From the NCBI RefSeq assembly GCF_035830635.1, contig NZ_JAYMFI010000009.1, forward strand, positions 62,001-126,000: a stretch of DNA of 64,000 nucleotides, given 5' to 3'. The translations under genes and the position numbers were made by a program. Origin of the DNA: Adlercreutzia shanghongiae. Its GTDB lineage: Bacteria > Actinomycetota > Coriobacteriia > Coriobacteriales > Eggerthellaceae. Of this stretch, positions 8,226 through 17,126 are shown piece after piece. Position 1 is the stretch's first letter. Every line of letters begins with the position of its first letter. The notes under the pieces are model-generated. The model was not told the origin of the DNA and ran no database searches. It saw nothing but the letters and a program-made list of their open reading frames with translations.

Positions 8226-9254
8226 GTGCCAACACCAACAACCATCGCCGTCGACGTCATGGGGGGCGACCGCGGTCCTGCGGTGGTCCTGCGTGGCGCC
8301 CTTGAGGCGCTTGAGGCCGATCCCGATCTGCACCTTGTGCTCGTCGGCCCCGCTGAAGAGGTAGAGCCTTTCGCCGCCGCCCACGAGCGGGCCACAGCGC
8401 ACGTGGCCACTGAGGTCATCGAGATGGGGGAGCATCCTGCCGGTGCCGTGCGCGCCAAGAAGGACTCGTCCATCGTTGTCGGCTGCCGCCTTGTGAAGGA
8501 AGGCGCCGCCGACGGCTTCTTCTCTGCGGGCTCCACCGGGGCCTGCTTGGCGGCCGCCACGCTGGTGGTCGGTCGCATCAAGGGCGTGAAGCGCCCGGCC
8601 TTGGGGCAGGTCATTCCGGCCTATGCCCGCCCGACGCTGCTCATTGACGTGGGCGCCAACGCCGATTGCAAGCCGGAGTACCTCGTGCAGTTCGCCCAGA
8701 TGGGCGAGGTGTACATGAACGCCATTATGGGAGTCTCCTCTCCCAAGGTGGGTCTGCTCAACATCGGCGAGGAAGAGGCGAAAGGCGATCTGTTCGCCCA
8801 GGAGGCCCATCAGCTGCTCGCGGCGCAGGTGCCCGCCTTTGCCGGCAACTGCGAGGGGGGCAACCTCATGGCCGGCGACTTCGACGTGGTGGTCACCGAC
8901 GGCTTCACCGGAAACGTGTGCCTGAAGACCATCGAGGGCACGGCAAAAACGCTGATGAGAAATGTGAAGGACGCGCTTATGGCCACGGTGCTCTCGAAGG
9001 TGGGCGCTCTTCTGGTGAAAGGCCCGCTCGGCACGCTGAAGGAGAAGATGTCGCCGGACACCTACGGCGGCACTCCGCTGCTCGGCGTGAAGGGGGCCGT
9101 CATCGTGGGCCACGGGTCGTCTAACGAGACGGCGGTCAAAAACGGCATCGCCGTGGCCGCTGCCACCGTGCGCGCCCGCGTGGCCGATGTCATCGCCGAG
9201 CGCGTGGCCGCCACCGCCGTATCCGCCGCAAACGGGGAAGGAGAGGAGATTTAA
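8226..9254 (+). CDS. plsX: Phosphate acyltransferase PlsX
   Basis: Makes acyl-phosphate from acyl-ACP for phospholipid synthesis at the inner membrane face. The 342-residue protein starts VPTPTTIAVDVMGGDRGP, the family hallmark, and keeps GSTGACLAAATL, IDVGANADCKPEYL and FTGNVCLKTIEG. The GTG start at 8226 has GAGGAG eight bases upstream. The stop overlaps the next start (TAATG at 9252-9256), indicating translational coupling to rnc. Confidence 0.96.
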   Translation: MPTPTTIAVDVMGGDRGPAVVLRGALEALEADPDLHLVLVGPAEEVEPFAAAHERATAHVATEVIEMGEHPAGAVRAKKDSSIVVGCRLVKEGAADGFFSAGSTGACLAAATLVVGRIKGVKRPALGQVIPAYARPTLLIDVGANADCKPEYLVQFAQMGEVYMNAIMGVSSPKVGLLNIGEEEAKGDLFAQEAHQLLAAQVPAFAGNCEGGNLMAGDFDVVVTDGFTGNVCLKTIEGTAKTLMRNVKDALMATVLSKVGALLVKGPLGTLKEKMSPDTYGGTPLLGVKGAVIVGHGSSNETAVKNGIAVAAATVRARVADVIAERVAATAVSAANGEGEEI

Positions 9255-10126
9255 TGAGTCTTACCCCCGAGCAGGAGACCAAGCTCGCCCGCGCCCAGGA
9301 GATCGTGGGCCGCGAGTTCAAGAATACCCAGTACCTTCTTTCCGCCATCACCCATCCCTCGGCCACCGAGGGCCGTTCGGTGAAGTTCTCCTACGAGCGC
9401 TTGGAGTTCCTCGGCGACTCTATCTTGGGCGCGCTGGTGGCCAACGCCGCTTTCCACCAGTTTCCCGACCTGGACGAGGGCGGGCTCACGCGCATCAAGG
9501 TGGCTCTCGTCTCGGGCGCGAGCCTGTCAGAAGTGGCCGAGAAGCTGGGGTTCGCCGACGTCATCGTGTTCGGCTCCTCGGAGACCGGCACGGGCCGGCG
9601 CGGCCTGCACTCGGCGCTCGAGAACGTGTACGAGGCCGTGGTGGCGGCGCTGTTCCTCGACGGGGGCACCGAGGCCGCCCAGGCCTTTGTCGACCGCACC
9701 CTCATGCCCAAGATGTCGCTCGATCTGGCGCGCGAGCCGGAAAACCCCAAAAGCGCGCTGCAGGAAAAGCTGCAGGAGGGGGGCATCACGCCTACCTACA
9801 AGCTGGTAGAGACCCAAGGCCCGCCCCACGACCGCACGTTTGTCGCCCAGGTGTACGCCGGCGACAAGGGGCTTGCCCAGGGTGTGGGCCGCACGAAGAA
9901 GGAGGCCGAGAGCCAGGCGGCGAAGTCCACCCTGGCTCGCCTGTCCGAGTTCTTCGGCATAGGACTCACCGACGAGCAGCAGGCCGAGAAGGCCGCCGAG
10001 AAGGCCGCGCGCGTCGAGGAGAAGGCCGCTGCCAAGGCTGCCAAGGCCGCCGAGCGCGAGGCCGCTGCCCAGGCCAAGGCCGCCGCCAAGGCCGAGCGCG
10101 CCGCCGCCAAGAGGAAGCAGGACTAG
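9254..10126 (+). CDS. rnc: Ribonuclease III
   Basis: Double-strand-specific endoribonuclease for rRNA and mRNA processing. YERLEFLGDSILGALVAN is the catalytic signature. The double-stranded RNA-binding domain follows (NPKSALQEKLQEGGITPTYK to about residue 235). Unlike most RNase III proteins (about 230 residues), this one has a C-terminal tail of about 50 residues built almost only of Ala, Lys, Glu and Arg, probably a charged helix. It overlaps plsX by one base and is six bases from smc. Confidence 0.95.
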   Translation: MSLTPEQETKLARAQEIVGREFKNTQYLLSAITHPSATEGRSVKFSYERLEFLGDSILGALVANAAFHQFPDLDEGGLTRIKVALVSGASLSEVAEKLGFADVIVFGSSETGTGRRGLHSALENVYEAVVAALFLDGGTEAAQAFVDRTLMPKMSLDLAREPENPKSALQEKLQEGGITPTYKLVETQGPPHDRTFVAQVYAGDKGLAQGVGRTKKEAESQAAKSTLARLSEFFGIGLTDEQQAEKAAEKAARVEEKAAAKAAKAAEREAAAQAKAAAKAERAAAKRKQD

Positions 10127-10132
10127 GCGCCC

Positions 10133-13100
10133 ATGTATCTGAAATCCCTCGTGCTCAAGGGCTTCAAGTCCTTTGCCGATCGAAGCGCCCTCACCCTTGA
10201 GCCGGGCATCACCGCCGTGGTGGGCCCCAACGGCTCGGGCAAGTCCAACATCTCCGATGCCGTGCTGTGGGTGCTTGGCGAGCGCAATGCCAAGAATCTG
10301 CGCGGCCAGGCCATGGAAGACGTTATCTTCGCCGGATCGTCGGCCCGAAAGGCGTCGGGCTTGGCCGAGGTGGAGCTGGTGCTCGACAACTCGGACGGCA
10401 CGCTGCCGATCGACTACGACGAGGTGGCCGTCACCCGCCGCATGTACCGCAACGGCGAGAGCGAGTATCTCATCAACGGCACCGTGGCGCGCCGCATGGA
10501 CGTGCTGGACATCTTGCACGACTCGGGTTTGGGCACGGGCACCCACTCCATTATCTCCCAGGGCTCGCTCGATTCCATCCTGCAGAGCAAGCCCGAGGAC
10601 CGCCGCGCGCTCATCGAGGAGGCCGCCGGCGTGCTCAAGCACAAGCAGCGCAAGGCGAAAAGCGAGCGGAAGCTGGCCAACATGGACCAGCATCTGCTGC
10701 GCGCCCGCGATGTCGTGGGCGAGGTGGCCCGCCAGCTGGGGCCGCTGGAGCGCAAGGCGAAGAAGGCCCGCACCTACCAGGAGCTCGCGGCCCAGCAGGC
10801 CGAGATGAGCCTGCAGATCGCCGTGGACGATTTGCGCGGGCTGCAGACCCAGTGGGACGCGGCCAAGGAGCGCGAGGCCGCGCTCGCCGCCGAGCTGGAG
10901 GAGCGACGGGGCGCCATCGAGGCCGCCGAGGCTGCCGTGGAGGCCCTGCAGGAGCGCATTCGCCAGGAAACGCTCGATGCGGGAGACTTGTCCCGGCGTC
11001 ATCGCGAGGCGGCCTCGGCCGTGGAGCGCTTCGATTCCACCTCCATGATGCTGCGGGAGCGCCGTCGCGCGGCCACGACCCGCGCCGGCGAGCTGGAACT
11101 TGCCATCGAGGCCAACGCCGTGAAGGCCGAGGAGGCCGCTGCCGAGCTGGCCCGGGCCACGACGATGTACGAGGAAGCGGCCAGCGAGCTTGAGGCCGCC
11201 AAGAAGAAGGTGTCCGACCTGGACGCGGTCTATCGCGATTTGGGAGTCAAGCGCGGGGGCCTGGAGCGCGAGCTCTCGGCTCTTTCCAAGGATGCCGAGA
11301 AGATGAACGCCGAGCGCGAGACCGCCCGGCGCCGCCATGCCGAGAACACAGAGGCGCTCTCCCACGGTCTGGCCCACGTGCAGGTGGTGGAGGGGCGCGC
11401 CGCCGAGCTGGCCCTCGAGCTCGCCCGCGTGCAGGGCGAGGCCGCCGACGCCGCCGCCGCTGCCGAGGAATCCCAGGGCGCGTTGGCCTCTCTTGGCGCC
11501 GACGAGGCTGCGGCCCGCGCGGCCGTGGGCACCGCCGTGCAGTCCCGCGATGCGGCACGGGCGGCCCTGGACGAGGCGCGCGACGCCCATCGCGCCCTTT
11601 CCGTGGAGATTGCCACGCTGGAAGAGATGGAGCGCGCGAGCGCCCTTACCGACGGCGAGGCCCGGGCGTGGCTTGTGGAGCACATCGACGAGCTGCTCGG
11701 CATCTGCGAGCCGCTCTCCCACATCGTTCAGGCCTCCGCCGGCTTCGAGCCTTTGGTCGAGTCGCTGCTCGGCCGGGATGTGGCCACCCTGCTTGTCGAG
11801 GACGACCGCGCCGTGGCGGCGGTGGCAGAGCAGCTGGCTGCCGCCGAGGCCGCAGGTGAGGTGTCCTTCCTCATTCGCGACGATGCGAGCCCTGCGCGCG
11901 GTCGCGCCGCGGCGCTGCTGTGGCAGGAGCGCGCGGCGGGACGCGAGGGCACGCCGCTTGTGGACGAGCTCACCTTCCCCGCGGCGGCTCGCTGCGCGGT
12001 GGAGGCCCTGCTCGGCGAGGTGGTCGTGTGCCCGACGCTCGCCTGCGCCCTCACCGCTCACAGCAGCGATAGCTTCGGCGTGCGCTTCGCCACGCCCGAG
12101 GGGGCCCTCGTGTGGCCCTCGGGCAAGGTGACGGTGGGCACTGCGGTGGTGGACGAGGGGGCCGGTGTGCTCGCCCGCGTGCGCCATCTGGAGGAGCTGC
12201 GCGCGCAGCTGGTCGGGGCCGAGGAGGCCGTGGCCAAGGCGAGCGAGGCCCACGTCCTGTCCGAAGAGGCCCTGCGCCAGGCGCAGGCCACCTCGCTGGA
12301 GCTCTCCCAGTCTTTAGCGAACCTGCGCGGCCGTGCCGAGGCGTCTCGCAATACCGCCAACGCCGCTGCCGAGAAGCTCGCCGCGTGCCGTCGCGAGCTG
12401 GAGGCCATCGAGCGCCAGCGCGCCGAGGCCGAGGCGGCCGTGGCCACTGCGCGGCCCAACGTGGAGTCCTTCGAGGCCCGCATGGCGGAGCTGGACGAGG
12501 CGCTTGCGGCCGGCAAGGCCAAGCAGGAGGCCATCCAAGAGGAGCTCGCGCCCTTGCGCCGCGAGGCCCACCGCATATCCGACAGCCTGTCCGAGGCCAA
12601 GCTCGCCGCAGCCACGCTTTCCGAGCGCACCACCTACGCCGAGCGCGTCCGCGATGCCCGCGCCCGCGATTTGGAGACGCTCGCCGCCGCCTCGGAAGAG
12701 GCCCGCGCCGCCCTGCGCGTCAAGACCGTCTCCGCGGCTCGCATCGAGCCCATGCTCGCCCTTATCGACGAGCTCACCGCCTCGGCTCAAAGATGGACTC
12801 GCTCTCTGGAGGAGCAGGCCACGGCGGCCCAGGATTCCTCTACGGGCCTGCACGCCTCGGTCACCGAGGCGCGCCAGAAGGCCCATGAGGCCCACGCCCT
12901 GTTCGACGGTACCACCGAGCGCCTCTCGGAGGCCCGGGTGCAGAAGGGTCGCCTGGAGCTGCAGGTAGAGGCCGCCGTGAACCACATCTCGGGCGATTTG
13001 CGCGTGCCTTTGGAAACGGCGTTGGCCACCCCTCCTCTCGAGAACCGCCCCGAGGTGGAAGATGCCCTGTTCAAAATCAACCGCCGCATTGCCAATCTGG

Positions 13101-13711
13101 GCACCATCAACCCCGATGCCGCCGAAGAGTACGACGCTCTGAAAGTGCGCTACGACTATTTGGCCGCCCAGCTGGACGATTTGGATCGCGCCCGCCGCTC
13201 CCTTGCGAAGATCAACCGCGTCATCGACGCGCGCATGAAGGAGGATTTCGTCCGCACCTACGAGACCGTGGACAAGAACTTCCAGGAGATTTTCGCCGTC
13301 CTGTTCCCCGGCGGCAGCGCGAACCTGTCGCTGGTGGACCCGGAGGATCTGGAGAACACCGGCGTGGAGGTGAACGCCCAGCCCAAGGGCAAGCGCATCG
13401 CGAAGATGATGCTTCTCTCCGGCGGCGAGAAGTCGCTTACGGCCCTCGCGCTCCTGTTCGCGGTCTATCGCATCCGCTCCACGCCGTTCTACATCCTCGA
13501 CGAGGTGGAGGCCGCCCTCGACGACTCGAACCTGCGTCGTTTGGCCGCCTACATCGACAGCCTGCGCGACGATACCCAGCTCATCATGATCACCCACCAG
13601 CGCCGCACTATGGAAATGGCCGACACGCTGTTCGGCGTGTCCATGCAAGGCGACGGCGTCACCAAGGTCATCAGCCAGAAGCTCGATCAAGCCTTGAAGC
13701 ACGCGGAATAG
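10133..13711 (+). CDS. smc: Chromosome segregation ATPase SMC
   Basis: Condensin subunit that organises and separates chromosomes. The 1192 residues show the whole SMC plan: Walker A GPNGSGKSNISDAV (about 32-45), a first coiled coil, a hinge (about 500-660, LLGICEPLSHIVQA to PSGKVTVGTAVVDEG), a second coiled coil, then the signature LLSGGEKSLTALALL and Walker B FYILDEVEAALDD. It lies at the end of the rpmF-plsX-rnc operon. The partner genes scpA and scpB are not in the window. Confidence 0.97.
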   Translation: MYLKSLVLKGFKSFADRSALTLEPGITAVVGPNGSGKSNISDAVLWVLGERNAKNLRGQAMEDVIFAGSSARKASGLAEVELVLDNSDGTLPIDYDEVAVTRRMYRNGESEYLINGTVARRMDVLDILHDSGLGTGTHSIISQGSLDSILQSKPEDRRALIEEAAGVLKHKQRKAKSERKLANMDQHLLRARDVVGEVARQLGPLERKAKKARTYQELAAQQAEMSLQIAVDDLRGLQTQWDAAKEREAALAAELEERRGAIEAAEAAVEALQERIRQETLDAGDLSRRHREAASAVERFDSTSMMLRERRRAATTRAGELELAIEANAVKAEEAAAELARATTMYEEAASELEAAKKKVSDLDAVYRDLGVKRGGLERELSALSKDAEKMNAERETARRRHAENTEALSHGLAHVQVVEGRAAELALELARVQGEAADAAAAAEESQGALASLGADEAAARAAVGTAVQSRDAARAALDEARDAHRALSVEIATLEEMERASALTDGEARAWLVEHIDELLGICEPLSHIVQASAGFEPLVESLLGRDVATLLVEDDRAVAAVAEQLAAAEAAGEVSFLIRDDASPARGRAAALLWQERAAGREGTPLVDELTFPAAARCAVEALLGEVVVCPTLACALTAHSSDSFGVRFATPEGALVWPSGKVTVGTAVVDEGAGVLARVRHLEELRAQLVGAEEAVAKASEAHVLSEEALRQAQATSLELSQSLANLRGRAEASRNTANAAAEKLAACRRELEAIERQRAEAEAAVATARPNVESFEARMAELDEALAAGKAKQEAIQEELAPLRREAHRISDSLSEAKLAAATLSERTTYAERVRDARARDLETLAAASEEARAALRVKTVSAARIEPMLALIDELTASAQRWTRSLEEQATAAQDSSTGLHASVTEARQKAHEAHALFDGTTERLSEARVQKGRLELQVEAAVNHISGDLRVPLETALATPPLENRPEVEDALFKINRRIANLGTINPDAAEEYDALKVRYDYLAAQLDDLDRARRSLAKINRVIDARMKEDFVRTYETVDKNFQEIFAVLFPGGSANLSLVDPEDLENTGVEVNAQPKGKRIAKMMLLSGGEKSLTALALLFAVYRIRSTPFYILDEVEAALDDSNLRRLAAYIDSLRDDTQLIMITHQRRTMEMADTLFGVSMQGDGVTKVISQKLDQALKHAE

Positions 13712-13720
13712 GGGTAAGCC

Positions 13721-14602
13721 GTGGGTTGCAGCTACGACATCGAAGACCTCGTGTACGCCTCGGGCTACGAGAAGATGTACGGCGTGAGCGACGAGCAGAT
13801 GGCGTTTCTTGTCCATCACCAGGAGAGCCTCCGCCGATTCGCCGTCGCACCCGCCTTCGATGACGCGATTACCGCCGACCTCGAGCGCTTGGAACTCAAG
13901 CGCGCCGCGCTGGCGGCCGAGGGCTACGACCCTACACTTGAGCGGAACAGCGCCTCCGAGGCCTTCCGCATCGAGTTCGCCCATACCACAACGGCCCTTG
14001 AGGGCAACGGCCTCACGCTCGCCGAAACCGCTATGGTGCTTGAACAGGACCTGTCCATCCCCGGCAAGCCGCTGCGCGATCACTTGGAAGTGGTCGATGC
14101 GGATAAGGCCTTCGCGAAGGTGCGCACCCTGGCCAACGACGCCGCAGCGCTTTCGAAAGAGGTCGTGTTCGAGGTGCACCGCCTCATTGCCGCGAATTTG
14201 GAAGAGGCCGATCCGGGCGAGTACCGCTGGGATATGCGCTATGTGAGCACCTCGTCCATCTATCCGCCGCCGGCCAAGCAGGTGCCGGAGCTCATGGCCG
14301 CTCTTCTCTCGTCACCGCTGGCCCAGCCCTCGCTGGCTAACGCCGCGCTCTTCCATCTCGTGTTCGAGGACATCCACCCCTTCGGCGACGGCAACGGTCG
14401 CACGGGCCGGGCCCTTTTGAACCTCTTGCTGATGGAGGCGGGGTATCCGCCCATCGCCTTCAAGGCCGACCGGGAGAGCGCACGGCGCTATTACGACGCC
14501 ATCGCCCATTTCGTCTCCGACATCGACGGCCGAGACGCCACGCCTCTTCTCACGCTGGTCATCGAGCTCGAGGATATCGAGCTCGGCAAGCGCCTGCGCT
14601 AA
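13721..14602 (+). CDS. Fic-family protein (probable AMP transferase)
   Basis: Fic enzymes usually transfer AMP from ATP to a target hydroxyl group. The active-site motif HPFGDGNGRTGRALLN (about residues 223-238) is intact and matches HPFx(D/E)GNGRxxR. About 130 residues earlier, TTALEGN fits the class II inhibitory motif (S/T)xxxE(G/N), so the protein is probably self-inhibited by its own glutamate. There is no partner antitoxin gene beside it. The GTG start at 13721, nine bases after smc, follows a GGGGTAAG site. The cellular target is unknown. Confidence 0.88.
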   Translation: MGCSYDIEDLVYASGYEKMYGVSDEQMAFLVHHQESLRRFAVAPAFDDAITADLERLELKRAALAAEGYDPTLERNSASEAFRIEFAHTTTALEGNGLTLAETAMVLEQDLSIPGKPLRDHLEVVDADKAFAKVRTLANDAAALSKEVVFEVHRLIAANLEEADPGEYRWDMRYVSTSSIYPPPAKQVPELMAALLSSPLAQPSLANAALFHLVFEDIHPFGDGNGRTGRALLNLLLMEAGYPPIAFKADRESARRYYDAIAHFVSDIDGRDATPLLTLVIELEDIELGKRLR

Positions 14603-14670
14603 CGTACACTGCGGTGGCGGGACGAATTCTGCCCCGGTCTGAGGGCGCATTCTCGGCTTTTTGAAAGTGA

Positions 14671-14692
14671 GCATACCCCTTTTGGGGTATGC
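14671..14692. promoter_or_regulatory. Perfect palindromic operator candidate
   Basis: GCATACCCC, TTTT, GGGGTATGC form a perfect 22-base palindrome about 97 bases before the MocA-like gene. No T-run follows, so it is not a normal terminator. A TAGACT -10-like box at 14712-14717 would put its centre near -42, a usual activator position. Related sites lie at 19803 and 27648. Confidence 0.55.
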
Positions 14693-14788
14693 GCGGCTTT
14701 GGATTGGGTTTTAGACTTCCTTTCAGAATGAGAGAGATGGCTTTTGCGGCTGTCTTGGAAAGACGACGTTCTCGGAGGAGGTCAGGTC

Positions 14789-15415
14789 GTGGAAGGGTCT
14801 GGCGTGTGCGTGGCCGTGCTGGCGGCAGGGGAGTCGCGCCGTATGGGGTTTCCCAAGCTCGTAGCGCCCTTTGCCAAATCGACGCTTCTGGAGCGCGCTG
14901 TGGGCGCGGCGCTGGCAAGCGTTGCCGAGCGGGTATGCGTGGTGACGGGGGCCTCTCATGAGGCCATGGCTCCGATTTTGGAACGCATCGCCGCTTCGGC
15001 GGAGAAGCCTTTGGACATCGTGCGCAACGAGCGCTGGGCCGAGGGCCAGGGAAGCTCGGTAGCTGCGGCGGCGTGCTACGGGCACGAGCAAGGCTGCGAT
15101 GCCCTTGTTATGGTGGTGGCCGACCAGCCCTTCGTCAGCACAGAAGTTCTCAATGAGCTTGTGGCCATCCAGCGCGAAAGCGGGGCGCCCGTCGTCATGT
15201 GCTCCGACGGCGCGCAGCGGGGTAATCCGGCCGCCTTCGATGCACCCCTTTTCGAGCACCTTGAGGCCCTGCAGGGCGATGAAGGTGCCCGAGCCGTGAT
15301 TCGCGCGCTTTCCCCGGAGATGATCAAGACCGTGGCGGTTGGCCCACGCCTGCTGTGCGATGCCGACACGCCCGAGGAGTTCGCCCGCCTTGAAAGCGAG
15401 GTGCTCCATGGTTAG
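14789..15415 (+). CDS. MocA-like molybdenum cofactor cytidylyltransferase (NTP transferase)
   Basis: Predicted to add CMP to molybdopterin, making the dinucleotide cofactor used by xanthine-dehydrogenase-family enzymes. The N terminus VAVLAAGESRRMGFPKL is the LAAGxSxRMG nucleotide-binding loop of MobA/MocA proteins, and DALVMVVADQPF carries the metal-binding region. The length, 208 residues, is typical. GTG at 14789 is chosen because GGAGGAGGTC precedes it. It overlaps the next gene by eight bases and stands 5 kb before the xanthine-dehydrogenase-like operon. A guanylyltransferase or isoprenoid-type cytidylyltransferase is a less likely alternative. Confidence 0.75.
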   Translation: MEGSGVCVAVLAAGESRRMGFPKLVAPFAKSTLLERAVGAALASVAERVCVVTGASHEAMAPILERIAASAEKPLDIVRNERWAEGQGSSVAAAACYGHEQGCDALVMVVADQPFVSTEVLNELVAIQRESGAPVVMCSDGAQRGNPAAFDAPLFEHLEALQGDEGARAVIRALSPEMIKTVAVGPRLLCDADTPEEFARLESEVLHG

Positions 15416-16664
15416 CTTTATGCCTGAAAGCCCTCTGTTCGATACGGGTTGCTATCCCATCTTCGACCGTCTCGTCGGCCCAGACCAGTCGCGTCGTCTG
15501 GTGTATCTGGACAGTGCCGCCACGGCCCTTGTGTCCGAGGCGGTAACCGACGCCTTCGCGGCGTTCGTGCATGCGAGCTGCGCCAACATCCATCGGGGCG
15601 CGCACCTTTTGGCCGAAGAGGCCACTGACGCCTACGAGTGCGCCCGCGAGCGTTTGGCAGCCTTCTTGGGCGCATCCTCGCCCGAGGCGGTGCTGTTCAC
15701 TCACGGCGCCACCGAGTCCCTCAATCTGGCGGCCCTGGGCTGGGGGCGAGCGCGCTTGCGCGCGGGCGACCTCGTGGCCGTGGCCGAGGACAACCATCAT
15801 TCCAATATCGTGCCCTGGCAGATGCTCGCCGAAGAGCAGGGCGTGGAAGTGGCCTGGATTCCCGTTGATGAGAACGGTTTGCTCGACCTTGATGCGTGGC
15901 ACCGTATCGCCGAGCGCGGACCGAAGGCGGTGGCGCTGTGCCATCGCTCAAACGTGCTGGGATTCGCCCAGCCCGCGCTGACCGAGATTCTGGACGAGGC
16001 GCGCTCGTGCAGCGCTCTCATCGTGCTCGACGGCGCCCAGGCGGCGGGCCATATCCCCGTGGACCTTTCCCGCCTTCCCTTTGACTTCTACAGCTGCTCG
16101 GCGCATAAGATGGGCGGTCTTACGGGTGTCGGCGCCCTGGTGTGCTCCGAGCGCGCCGCCGACGAGCTGGCTCCGCTTATGGGCGGGGGAGGCATGGTCG
16201 CCCGGGTCGACCGCGCGGGCTTTGAAACCTTGGAAGGGCCGGCCGGTTTCGAGGCGGGCACGCCGGCCATCGCCGCGGCGGCGGTGTGGCCGGTGGCCCT
16301 CGACAGCTTGGAGGCGGCAGGGCTCGATGCCCTCGCGTCTCATTCGAGTGACCTGGCCGAAACGGCTCGCCAGCGCCTGATGACACTGCCCGGGGCGCAC
16401 GTGCTCGGCGGAGGCGCCGGCGCGCCCTTCGAAGCGCTCGTCTCGTTTACGGTAGACGGCGTGCACCCCCATGATGCGTCCCAGCGCTTGAGCGATGCCG
16501 GCATCATGGTGCGCGCGGGACACCACTGCACCAAGCCTTTGCACCGCGCCCTGGGCGCCCGCGCCTCGCTGCGCGCGAGCTTCGCGGGCTACAACAGCGC
16601 TCGGGATGTTGAGGCGCTCATACAAGTTATGGAAGAACTGAGCGAGAAAGGGAGGGCGGCCTGA
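15408..16664 (+). CDS. sufS: SufS-type cysteine desulfurase
   Basis: Pyridoxal-phosphate enzyme releasing sulfur from cysteine. The PLP lysine lies in CSAHKMGGLTG and the persulfide cysteine in RAGHHCTKPLH, both in group II (SufS) form. The 418-residue length fits. ATG at 15408 overlaps the MocA-like stop; ATG at 15420 is an alternative. It overlaps sufU by one base (TGATG), so sulfur transfer to SufU is likely. Being in one operon with a Mo-cofactor transferase suggests that it may also supply the sulfido ligand of the Mo cofactor. Confidence 0.92.
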   Translation: MVSFMPESPLFDTGCYPIFDRLVGPDQSRRLVYLDSAATALVSEAVTDAFAAFVHASCANIHRGAHLLAEEATDAYECARERLAAFLGASSPEAVLFTHGATESLNLAALGWGRARLRAGDLVAVAEDNHHSNIVPWQMLAEEQGVEVAWIPVDENGLLDLDAWHRIAERGPKAVALCHRSNVLGFAQPALTEILDEARSCSALIVLDGAQAAGHIPVDLSRLPFDFYSCSAHKMGGLTGVGALVCSERAADELAPLMGGGGMVARVDRAGFETLEGPAGFEAGTPAIAAAAVWPVALDSLEAAGLDALASHSSDLAETARQRLMTLPGAHVLGGGAGAPFEALVSFTVDGVHPHDASQRLSDAGIMVRAGHHCTKPLHRALGARASLRASFAGYNSARDVEALIQVMEELSEKGRAA

Positions 16665-17077
16665 TGCCCACCACGATTGACAGCGCGCTCATCGAAGAGC
16701 GGAGCCGCAGCACGGCCCACCGTGGTCTCAGCGAAGGGGCCTTCGCCCGGGCGGGCCGCCGCGTGTTAGAGGCCAAGGGCGACAATCCCTTTTGCGGCGA
16801 CGAGATTGAGGTGCGCATCACCTGCGCTGCCGACGAGAAGGGCGATATGCTCATCGAGCAGGCGCGTTTCGACGGCTATGCCTGCAATTTGTGCCTCGCC
16901 TCGGCCGATGTGCTCATGGAGCGCGTCGAGGGCATGACGGCGGCCCAGGCCGCGTCGCTGGGTTTCGAGGACCTCTGCCGCTGGCTCGGTGGCCTTACCG
17001 TGGGACGGACGCGCAAAGGATGCGTGGAGCTTCCTTTGAACGTGCTTGCCCGCGCCCTTGCCCAGAGGGTACACTAG
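16664..17077 (+). CDS. sufU: SufU-like iron-sulfur scaffold/sulfur transfer protein
   Basis: Zinc-dependent sulfur acceptor of SufS. The 137 residues keep the SufU ligands: Cys44 and Asp46 in NPFCGDEIEV, Cys74 in GYACNLCLAS and Cys120 in RKGCVELP. Cys77 is an extra cysteine where SufU usually has serine. The one-base overlap with sufS implies coupled translation. SufC and SufB are encoded 23 kb away on the other strand. Confidence 0.88.
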   Translation: MPTTIDSALIEERSRSTAHRGLSEGAFARAGRRVLEAKGDNPFCGDEIEVRITCAADEKGDMLIEQARFDGYACNLCLASADVLMERVEGMTAAQAASLGFEDLCRWLGGLTVGRTRKGCVELPLNVLARALAQRVH

Positions 17078-17126
17078 CCTTTCAGGCAAGGGGCGTCCTT
17101 AAGGCCGAAGTCGGAGGGGGAGACCT

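Noticed and set aside
9527..12253. Long open frame on the minus strand opposite rnc and smc
   Set aside because: It mirrors the codon pattern of GC-rich genes on the other strand, has low-complexity composition (Leu, Gly, His, Arg) and no ribosome site or domain.
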